From the NCBI GenBank assembly GCA_949318235.1, contig OX439127.1:36218656-36282655 (forward strand): a stretch of DNA of 64,000 bases. The letters are read 5' to 3'. A program made the position numbers and the translations under genes. The stretch comes from Ecdyonurus torrentis (taxonomy: Eukaryota; Arthropoda; Insecta; Ephemeroptera; Heptageniidae). The number at the start of each line of letters is the position of its first letter. The first letter of the stretch is position 1. Shown in pieces: positions 53,632-64,000 of the stretch. Below the pieces are notes generated by a model. The model saw nothing but the letters and a program-made list of their open reading frames with translations, was not told where the DNA came from and ran no database searches.

Positions 53632-54478
53632 TTGTTTTGTTTTATGATTCCATTATTTTAGAGAATCTAAAATCACTTTCTACAGGCCCTCTCTAAAGTT
53701 AATTTTCACTGCGTTCTCACTATTTTCTTATTCTGACATATTTTCGTTTGAGTAAATTTTCCATTTAAAGATCAAGTCCTTGAAATATAGAAAATTTATT
53801 CAATATTCACATGCAGTTTTTTTTTTTTTTTTTTATAATAATATATATATTTATTATTTTTTTTTTCCTTGAAACTATAGTATTATGATATTGAGAGTAG
53901 TTCTGCAAAATGTCCAAGCTCAATGTAACTAAAGTATCAACAAATGTCCTAACCCCTATTTTAAAATGCATATTTATTATGTTTAACAAAGGTTAAGACA
54001 CGTTGATACTTTACTCAAATTGAGTTACAGGGTCAACGTATAAAAATATCGTGGTACAAATATATGGTGAAAAACAAAAGTGATTAAGTGAACAATCAAA
54101 TCAAGTTATTGGCCTCTGTGGTCAACCCGAGACAAGAAAAACGGTAACATGGATGGGAAGTCCCTATAGACAAACTAACAAGTGTAGGCCAGTGGTCGTT
54201 ATACTTATTGTATAACATATTATATAAAGAAACTTAATCTTCATATAACAAAAATCGTATTCAAGCCTTGCAATTGATAACAAAGAAATTATTTAGTAAC
54301 GTATAATTAAATTGTTTAATTGAACAAAAAAAAAATGCAATCAGTTTTGGTATTACACCAATCTATCATATTTTTTTTATTATTTTGATTTTACCCCCCT
54401 TTCCTCTTTACAACTCACAGCTTTTTATTTTTTATTCGTGACAAAAGAAACGCATTTGTCGTAAGTAACAAAAGAAAA

Positions 54479-54479
<1 letters not shown>
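53628..54479. other. AT-rich non-coding DNA, no gene seen
   Basis: T run at 53817-53833. Nothing else recognised. Confidence 0.55.
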
Positions 54480-54547
<68 letters not shown>

Positions 54548-54802
54548 GAGAGAGAGAGAAGTGAAGCAAAATGTGAAGTATACTGGGTTTTCAATTTTAT
54601 TTTTTTACTTTCATGTGAAAAATCCATCAAACACGTACTTTAACAATGCCCTCTAGCAGCTCATACTGCAATAAAAATTTAACGACAATCTGCTGCTTGC
54701 AAGATTTAACTTGGATGTATAAAATATAAAGCAAGGTGAAGAGAAAAAGAGAAAGAGAGAAAGAGAGAGAAAGAGAAAAGACAGACAGAAAGAGAGAAAG
54801 GA
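54480..54802. repeat. (GA)n microsatellite and purine-rich satellite-like tract
   Basis: Pure GA array at 54480-54545, a GAAGTGAGAGAG variant to 54562, and a second, irregular GA/GAAA tract at about 54738-54802. Confidence 0.88.
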
Positions 54803-56415
54803 GACTAAAAAACAGCTCATTTTAAATCAATAATGTATGTACCTTCCTTTTCTTTTTTTTTTTTCTTTTTTTTCTTTTTTTTTAAGACAATACGCACATC
54901 TGTCATCAGCTATATATATAAATAATTTAGAATTGTATATTTCAGTTGTTATTATTTCTATGTTTTACTCTCCTTTTTAATGTAGTATAAAGTAATGGAA
55001 TAACACTGCAAGTATACCATGGTACAATAAATAAATTAATAATTTTATTGAGAGTTGATTAATTTATTCATAAAATTAATTTATTGTTGTATTGTATACA
55101 TATGAGTTCTTATATACGAATTCTATAGTTTGTTACACTTTCAATGGGTCTACATGTATTACAAATCAGTATACACAATACAAATCTTTAGATTAAACTG
55201 TATAATGTTCTTAACAATTTTTAAAATAGTATAAAATTTAATTTAAATGTGTACAGTATTATTATAATTTATCATATATTGTATTTTACAATTATTTATT
55301 TAAAAAAAAATTTTGACATGACTTTCCATTTCAATTCCAGTATTGTAAAGGCAATGATGTCAACGATTGATATCAATAATTTCATAATGGTAACTTTATT
55401 AAACAAATAGATGAATTTTGAAATTTGATATATTAAAATCTTAAACCTCCATCAGTTAAATAGAGGGTTTTTTTTTATAGATAAAAGTCAAAATTTCACG
55501 AAAACACCCAAAATGTATAAGCAACACGAGATATCGCGTATCAATATTACCCTCGAATATAAAATAATATGTTTATATCTATTCGACAGTTTTAGGGATA
55601 TGAGAGAGTTTCGGGACAACACTACACAAATTTCATAAAAAAATTATATTAAATAAGAACGCAGAATAATAATAATAATAAATAAATATAATAAAACTAT
55701 AATGTTTATATCATCACTCATTATTTAATTCTGCATATAAAAGTATAATTAAAATGCTTTTAAATAAAACATTATATATATTTTGTTTGTTGATCATAGT
55801 AAATAAAATAGACATTTTAATTACTATGTAAGAATATAAAATGAGTTGAGTTTATTTTCTTATTTTAAAATTCACAATTTATTTGTTTAAATTCATAGAG
55901 TGGTGCTCTAATTTCAACACTTAAGTAGAGAGTAATATTGATTAAGTTATATATATATAACATTCAACGATAATTATTCTGTAAAATGTGAGCGCAATTA
56001 CATTTTCCTTATTTTACTCTGATTTTGTTTTATTAAATATATAGAACACCGTGAGTACCATGAGTTTTAGCTTTTATTATAAAACGGGAAGTGAAGATGT
56101 TGATGTCTTGCTTGTACAGTAGATTAATCATAGTTCGTAAGCAACAAACTAAACACATCAATCTTAATTTTTATTATTAATATTATATTATTAATATTTG
56201 TTTTATAAAATTAGTTATTCAAATTAACAAGATAGTTTTAATGTTTCTTTTTATATGTTAAATTATACCAAACATGTACATACTGTACTATAATGTAGTA
56301 TTAACATTAGAAATATTTTTATTCACCCATAGGCAGTAAAATTCAAAATTCTTTATTCATTACTTTCATCCTACGCACACAATACACAAAAATATGCATC
56401 TTATGCATAAAATAT

Positions 56416-56417
<2 letters not shown>
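54803..56417. other. AT-rich DNA with an imperfect 88-bp hairpin
   Basis: At 55012-55099, GTATAC and TACAATAAATAAATTAAT...TTTTAT pair with ATAAAATTAATTTATTGTTGTA...GTATAC, giving an imperfect stem of about 25 bp with a 20-base loop. No gene recognised in the rest. Confidence 0.55.

Positions 56418-56470
<53 letters not shown>
56418..56470. repeat. A53 homopolymer run
   Basis: The longest homopolymer in the window. Its orientation (A on plus) is wrong for the tail of the minus-strand LINE relic that begins 110 bp further on. Confidence 0.92.
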
Positions 56471-56471
<1 letters not shown>

Positions 56472-56579
56472 CAATTATAGAAATGATAGTCAAACAATAC
56501 ACAAAAGCAATTACACAATTTAAAAATAAAACAATACACAAAAAAAAAAAAAAAAAATTAAAAAAAATACTTCAAATGA

Positions 56580-56890
56580 CTATTTATCTGAGTCGTTAAT
56601 AAACTCATCGACTGAATAATATTGCTTATTTAATAAAAATATTTTTAAGCTTCTTTTAAACACAATTTGATCTGGTTCTTTTCTTAAGATGGATGGCAGA
56701 TTATTATAAATGTTTAGAGAACCACAGAAAGGACCCCTATTGTACATTTCCGTTCTTTTATATAGATACTTTGAATTTTTGCTTTGTTATTCCTTGTAAC
56801 TTAAGGTATGATTAAGATTTGTTTTATTGACCAAGGCAGTGCATAGTAACAGTGTGTTAAAGCAAGCGTTGATCTTGCCAAAAATTATTT
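56580..56890 (-). pseudogene. C-terminal relic of a LINE reverse transcriptase
   Basis: On the minus strand this gives about 100 residues ending at a stop at 56580-56582. Recognisable pieces are INACFNTLLLCTALVNKT, then NHTLSYKE, an in-frame stop, SKNSKYLYKRTEMYNRGPFC, NIYNNLPSILRKEPDQIVFK and RSLKIFLLNKQYYS. YNRGP...YNNLP followed by an F-K-(R/K)-x-L-(K)-x-(F/Y)-L tail is the characteristic C terminus of CR1/L2/Jockey-group LINE proteins (usual form: G...WN.LP..I). A second stop at 56889-56891 limits the readable part. It is a different family from the element at 24.1 kb, as the residues are not closely similar. Inactive fossil. Confidence 0.75.
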
Positions 56891-56891
56891 A

Positions 56892-57277
56892 CAATATTAA
56901 TTAAATATATAAAATTAATTAAAGTGTAAAAAAGCAGTTGCTTATCGCGCGTATTTCTAATTTACTATAATTGTTTAAAATAATAATGTCATATCATATT
57001 GTACTTAGTTTCATTTAGGGCATTGTAAATATTGTTTTACGCTTTTTAAATAAAAATAAAACCTTCCGTAAAATAATTATAATAAGCAAGCTTGCCATAG
57101 AGACTTTTTTTATTATTATTTTTTACTATTTTTGTGAAACTTATTATACAAGGAATAATTGTATACCTACAGTTAACTTAAAATGTTAATATTATACCAC
57201 AGGGTTCATAATAAGGCGTATAAGATCAAATATTTATTTATAAAAATTATTAATTTTACCATAGCTTGTATACTTTT

Positions 57278-57324
<47 letters not shown>

Positions 57325-57479
57325 TGCTTTAATAAATAATTACGGCAATGTAATTAATTGCATTACCTGCCTCATAGTTATCAAATTATCTTATGAATTT
57401 ATACAGAATTTTGTAACTTTTATATGGAAAAAAATGTGGACTGTTTTGTATTACTTGAAACATTCTCTCTCGTCTCATA
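56892..57479. other. AT-rich DNA with an A41 run
   Basis: A41 at 57280-57320. The 120-residue plus-strand frame that crosses it is led by poly-lysine and has no domain. Confidence 0.55.
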
Positions 57480-57660
57480 TTATATTATTTCTTTCTTTCT
57501 TTTTTTTATCTTTACTATGGGGAAAGCAATCAAGGTTTTACACTAGCGTTCTACCTCCTACCCTCTCCCACCCGTTCACTCGTATCCATTTCCATCCAAC
57601 ATTTTATAGAATGCATTTCACGAGTTAGCAAGCGTGCATGAAAACCAGCCGCTACACACA
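57480..57660. other. Mildly GC-richer, pyrimidine-rich block
   Basis: CTACCTCCTACCCTCTCCCA (57551-57570 area) and GCCGCTACACACAATGCTGC (57648-57667 area) stand out from the background. Function unknown; similar in character to the other islands. Confidence 0.25.
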
Positions 57661-58321
57661 ATGCTGCTCGAGATTTTTTCATTTTTTATTATTATTATAA
57701 TGGTCTTAAGATTTTTCAGTTTCCCTTTTTTACATTTTTCTTTTAAATTCTCATAGAAAATAAAATTCCTTTATTTTAAAACTATTGTAAAAGTATGAAC
57801 AAAGTAAGTTCATTGCAATTTTTTTAACAAAAAACAGGTACGCGTACATCATAATTAATAAATTGTTGAATAATTTCTTTTTGTTTGAGCTGAAGGCAGT
57901 GTTTCATAAACTTTTTATTATGTCTGTTAATAAAAAATTTGAAATGCCTTTTTTTTTCTCACTTCTTCAAAAAAAGTGTTAAAATGAGTTTTTAATTTTC
58001 TTTTCTGGGGTGTTGAGGGGGGAGGGGGTAAGTAAATAAGAAAACAAATGGAAAAAATATTTAAAATATTAGAAAATTATTTAATGTTTAACTTTTGATA
58101 TCCTTAAGACATGATAAATTTTGTATTTCGAAAATAATCTTGAACATAAATAATAAAAAGAAGATACAAAATAAAAAATAAAAATAAACATCGATCTCGT
58201 ACCTTTAGCACAATTATATTATTTCTTTAAATTTTGTTTCCCCATAATTTGTTATAAGTTTTGTAATTTAAAACACTTGATAACATAATTAAAATAGATA
58301 GCTATAAATTATTCTGTATGA

Positions 58322-58353
<32 letters not shown>

Positions 58354-58847
58354 CATATCTGTTAATATTGAATAATTTATATAAAGTTATAATTGAATTA
58401 GTAATTAATAATCATACTTCGCACTTTGTTAACTTGATTGATCGATGAAAAACTTAAACGAAAGCTTTTCTTTAAACTTCAAGTAATAAATCACTTAAAA
58501 CTTCAAAACATTTTAAAATTTATTTCTTGTCTTGTATTATAATATACAAAAGTTTATTACATAAAGAGAGAAAAAAAAAGTGTTCAAGAAATCTGGCTAA
58601 CATTTGCATATTATATTTTTTGATATATTTTTTAAAGCATATCAGACTGTTAAAGAAACAATATAACTGAAAGTATTATAATAGTCTCTTTTGCATGGTA
58701 AAGGTGAACATAGTAAAACCTCTTATAAGCCTACGTAGTTATTATTGATAAAACAATAACAATAATCATATATTATTTGACTGCCTTAGATTACAATAAC
58801 CTTAGAGCGAAATTTCTTGTACCATTCATAACATAAACACACAATAG

Positions 58848-58852
<5 letters not shown>
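57661..58852. other. AT-rich DNA with one G-rich patch
   Basis: Runs of 4, 6 and 5 G occur within 22 bases at 58007-58028, able to form a two-tetrad G-quadruplex. A25-type run at 58329-58353. No gene recognised. Confidence 0.55.

Positions 58853-58910
<58 letters not shown>
58853..58910. repeat. (CT)n microsatellite
   Basis: A pure CT array of about 29 units. Confidence 0.93.
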
Positions 58911-59527
<617 letters not shown>

Positions 59528-60069
59528 ATCTAGAATAATATATGAGTGTGTTGACTGTGTTGTTATTATTATTGCTTAAGATGAAAGACATGACACATAT
59601 TCTAATACCATTAAAATGTAATTAAAAAATCATAGAGAAAATTTACACTCACCTGTAGTTATTTATGCTTATTTTAATATATTTTTATTATGTATATAAT
59701 AATAATTCTGAAATATATTTGTTTATATACATATATATTTATAATTGTAATATTAATAGTCTGTGCACACAAAATAATATTTGCAATTTAAATTGCATGA
59801 AAATTTCGTAGTTTTAAATGGAGATTACATGCAATCAAATTTACTGCACTTTGAGAATATTGCTCCCTATATGAACAAGATTTAATTGTGTGTATAATTT
59901 ATAACAAAGATGCTTAATCCTTATGAATTCGATAGAAGTGTTTCTAATTTTGAAAGTTATACATAAATTTAAATTTTAACAAAGGTTTGTTTACGTTAAA
60001 TTATTCAAGGATTTTCGATAAACTCAAGTTGTTATTCAGTTGTTAAAATTCAAGTTAGTAAAACCCTTG
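59528..60069. other. AT-rich non-coding DNA, no gene seen
   Basis: No repeat family or coding sequence recognised. Confidence 0.5.
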
Positions 60070-61015
<946 letters not shown>

Positions 61016-61027
61016 ACACACACACAC

Positions 61028-61080
<53 letters not shown>
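61016..61080. repeat. (CA)n microsatellite with one interruption
   Basis: CA units interrupted by CTTA near 61027, otherwise pure. Confidence 0.9.
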
Positions 61081-61084
<4 letters not shown>

Positions 61085-61408
61085 AATGTATATACGAACA
61101 AAAAAATGTAATATAAAGCACGTATCAAAGTAATCAATTTTCAATTTTTATTTTTATATTTTTAATTCTCGAAAGACAAAGCGTATATTTTATATATATA
61201 AAACGAAAAAAATAAAATCTTAAGTTTAAAAAGCAATCAATCATGTTTGTTTTGTATTATGTTTTACAAAGTTTGAAAGTTTATTAAAATAAATATTTAT
61301 TTATCCCTTCGTTCTCTATATATTTTTTCTCTTTTCAACTATCCTGTAAACAATAACATAAATGTCAACTTAGAAAGCTTTTCAAAGAATAAAAGCTTTT
61401 TAAGTTGA

Positions 61409-61410
<2 letters not shown>

Positions 61411-61452
<42 letters not shown>

Positions 61453-61495
61453 TATATTATATATATATATATAAAGAATATATAATATAATATAT
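61411..61495. repeat. (CA)n with adjoining short (TA)n tracts
   Basis: A pure CA array to about 61450, then short TA blocks. Confidence 0.88.
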
Positions 61496-62065
61496 ATAGA
61501 AAACTTTACGACATTCTGTTTTAAACTTCATTCGTCTCTCTAAATTTCCTCAACTTGTTACACGTATGTGTATGAGTACTATGAGTACCACATCATATAC
61601 TGTGTCATCCAACCTATATAACCTATATAACACGCTGCCTATAAGCATTTCATGATTATTATATTAAAATAATAATAATAATTACGTTAATAACAGTAAT
61701 ATACATAATTACAATACTCGACACCAAAGTACAGTTTCAATCCCAAAATATAAATCAAAGTTATTTGAAAGTAGCTCTTTATTATGTAGCAGTCAAAATT
61801 TATGTTAATCTACCATCTTTAACTAAAAACTTAGTAATGTTTATTCCGTAGCCTTTTGAAAAAAAAAATATTGATATTTAGAGAGATTTAAATAGACTTA
61901 AATAGATTTTAAATAGATTTTAAGTTGATTTTTTTTTATCCAAATTCTAAAATTGATGTTATTGATGTGCTGATACATACTACACATTCAAATTTACAGC
62001 TTCATACTAATTGAGCATTCTCATTTTACTAACAGTTTTGTCTAATTTTTCTAGTTAATGTATTT

Positions 62066-62099
<34 letters not shown>

Positions 62100-62850
62100 T
62101 AAATTAAATTCCTTTTGTTTTTGAATCTGTTTTCTCAACAATTAATGTATTTTGTTGTCAGTTTGTTATATTTATTATATTTTATTGTAAATAGTTGACA
62201 AGACCAACGCTTGTTGCAACATCTGTTGGGTCAATTAAGAAATCTTGTTCTATTCTTATTTACTATATAAAACCAAAATAATATTCGTGATAGGTTTTTC
62301 CAATGTTAAGATTGGATTTTGTGTATAGAATAATATTTTGATGTACCCATGATAAAACCGTGACAGGTAACTGAATTTAATTGTTTGTTTTTTTATTAAA
62401 CCTTTCGGATATATATAAGATTATCAACACAATAATATACGATATGTCAAGAAAAAAATTATTTTTTAAATCAAATATTATAAAAATATCATCATTTTAC
62501 AATTTTACACACAAACAAAAAATCTCAAAGAAGTAAATCATATTCCATTAAACGCACATGTATTCACATGTATTGGTATTCTGCTAAATCAATATAATAT
62601 TGTAACTATGATACAAAAGTCTTATTCGTACATAAATTGCAATAATCTCATTACAAGTAGGAGTAATTTATATCAGGATACCTTTCTCTCTCCCAAGGAA
62701 AGCATACTTTCAAAATCACAATAATATAGAAAAAAAAAGTGAAAAAGTAGAAGATGAAAAGCATTTTGTAAGTGTTATTCAAATGGGCGACAGTTCTATA
62801 AATTAAGAAAGTAAAGTTTGAAGATTTCAAGCTGATGAAAGTTTTTTAAT

Positions 62851-62851
<1 letters not shown>
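61496..62851. other. AT-rich DNA with a short minisatellite-like repeat and poly(T)
   Basis: Three near-identical units of TTTAAATAGA type lie at 61886-61924, and two ACCTATATA units near 61612-61630. T30 at 62068-62097. No gene recognised. Confidence 0.55.

Positions 62852-62917
<66 letters not shown>
62852..62917. repeat. (GA)n microsatellite
   Basis: GA array with one GAAGAG interruption at its start, then GAAGAAGAAG. Confidence 0.92.
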
Positions 62918-62919
<2 letters not shown>

Positions 62920-64000
62920 AGAAGATTGCAGAAGTGTATGGTAGGTTTTGAAAGAAATAAGATAGGATTGAGAGAAAGAAAACTGTGATTGTGTCAGATA
63001 CAATTGGACAATGCTGACACCGCATGAGCAAAACTTCGCTTACTTCTGCTTAGTCTGGCTGTTATAAAACGTTCGTTCACTTTATATTATAGTATGGGTG
63101 TTTTGTGCAATGCTGGTACTACGGTACTGCTAGATCACAAGTAAAAGGCATTGATGCAATGAAGCAAACTTTGTACGGGTTGAAACTCAATGATATCATG
63201 TAATTTAACGTACAGTACGTGTAGTAAAGAGAGAGACAGAGGGAGAGAGAAATTTTATTTCCTCACCTCTTTTACTTTTCATCTCCCTCTGTCTCTCTCT
63301 CTCTCTCTCCTTTCAAACCTCTTGTCATCATTATTAAACATACATAATATTATACATATTCGTCCTTTTCTGTTGGCTGCTTTTTCAATTTCATTTTATA
63401 TTCATACAGCATAAGGCAGAGGAGAGTATACGTGATTAGGCTAAGTACTGACCAATTATACAAATTAAATATATTATAAGATAAAATTACAATATTGTCC
63501 AAGGAAGGACTATTACATATTTTACTTTTTGTCATTTTATTTTGTGGTACAAGAATTAGCATAATATAATTCTAGATACATTTGCTATAAATATTTGGTA
63601 TTTATCGCAATTTTCATACAAGAATACAATCCATGTATGTATGTGTGTATGAATGCGTGTGTTAATCCCAATTCCAAAATCAAGTGAATATTTTACAAAA
63701 ACTTAAAAAGTGAATAAATAAAATTATAGTATAACTCCAGTGACTCAAGTTTCAAAAATGATTACATTTGTTCAGAGAACAATAATAATTCATCTGTACC
63801 GACAATCAATAAATATTTTAATATTTTAAAATAAAATTTACCCATTTAAATAAGTCTTAAATTATTGAAAAAATAATTAAATTTGGACTAAAGAAAAAAA
63901 GTAATATTTTTTGATATTTTTTAAGTCAAACATCACAGCATAATACGTCTATAGATGCTTTTTTAAAATGACATAGAAAACAAAACGAGAAAAGCATTTT
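62918..64000. other. AT-rich DNA with short GA and CT tracts, no gene seen
   Basis: GA tract at about 63228-63250 and CT tract at 63291-63309 are complementary and could pair. A slightly GC-richer patch lies at 63000-63190. No coding sequence recognised. Confidence 0.5.

Noticed and set aside
56418..56470. A53 run as the poly(A) tail of the LINE relic at 56580-56890
   Set aside because: The LINE relic is on the minus strand, so its tail would appear as T on the plus strand. The run is on the wrong strand.

Overview
This is a eukaryotic, almost certainly invertebrate animal, intergenic or intronic stretch. It is extremely AT-rich, is packed with pure dinucleotide microsatellites ((TA)n, (GA/CT)n, (CA/GT)n) and long poly(A)/poly(T) runs, and carries non-LTR retrotransposon, tRNA-SINE and DNA-transposon remains. 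I found no host protein-coding gene, no rRNA, no genuine tRNA gene, no CRISPR and no operon-like organisation. The closest fit by general character is an AT-rich, microsatellite-rich arthropod such as a crustacean, but the sequence does not fix the lineage and I hold this loosely.

Layout. 0-8.7 kb: AT-rich DNA with (GA)n, (CT)n, (TA)n and (CA)n arrays and an old tRNA-derived SINE (2.9-3.3 kb). 8.7-9.8 kb: a terminal-inverted-repeat element (8746-9425) next to a minus-strand LINE 3' tail. 11.6-16 kb: several pyrimidine-rich, CpG-containing islands, of which 14.28-14.76 kb looks most like a promoter or enhancer (RFX X-box, E2F-like, CCAAT and CRE-like words). 18.97-23.84 kb: a 4.86-kb element with hAT hallmarks: 12-bp termini TAGAGCTGTGGA, a perfect 8-bp target duplication TTTCAAAC, and ends dense in AACCG/ATCGA words. 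It has no visible transposase. A long inverted repeat of about 1.4 kb sits almost exactly at its midpoint, and one arm of that repeat has been broken by a 153-bp perfect-hairpin element. 24.0-26.0 kb: a 5'-truncated, poly(A)-tailed LINE with a 326-residue open reverse-transcriptase frame containing FADD, plus a second, shorter relic of the same family. 27.55-27.96 kb: a much fresher copy of the same SINE with a 39-A tail. 28-41 kb: nothing but AT-rich DNA and microsatellites. 41.5-43.4 kb: two diverged direct copies of a roughly 0.4-kb block sharing a stem-loop. 46.7-48.2 kb: a GC-richer island, a perfect ATGACGTCAT site and a 20-bp perfect palindrome. 51.2-51.56 kb: another GC-richer island behind a good 3' splice-site-like sequence. 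52.57-52.86 kb: a 186-bp MITE and a tandem pair of dyad-symmetric 22-mers. 56.58-56.89 kb: the C-terminal relic of a different LINE. The rest, to 64 kb, is AT-rich DNA with microsatellites.

No genes work together here. The biology on view is transposon archaeology (nested insertions that can be ordered), hairpin DNA that could feed small-RNA pathways, and a few islands that may regulate a gene outside the window. The most notable object is the hAT element with the central giant palindrome. Positions were read by eye, and the ends of diverged repeats are approximate.
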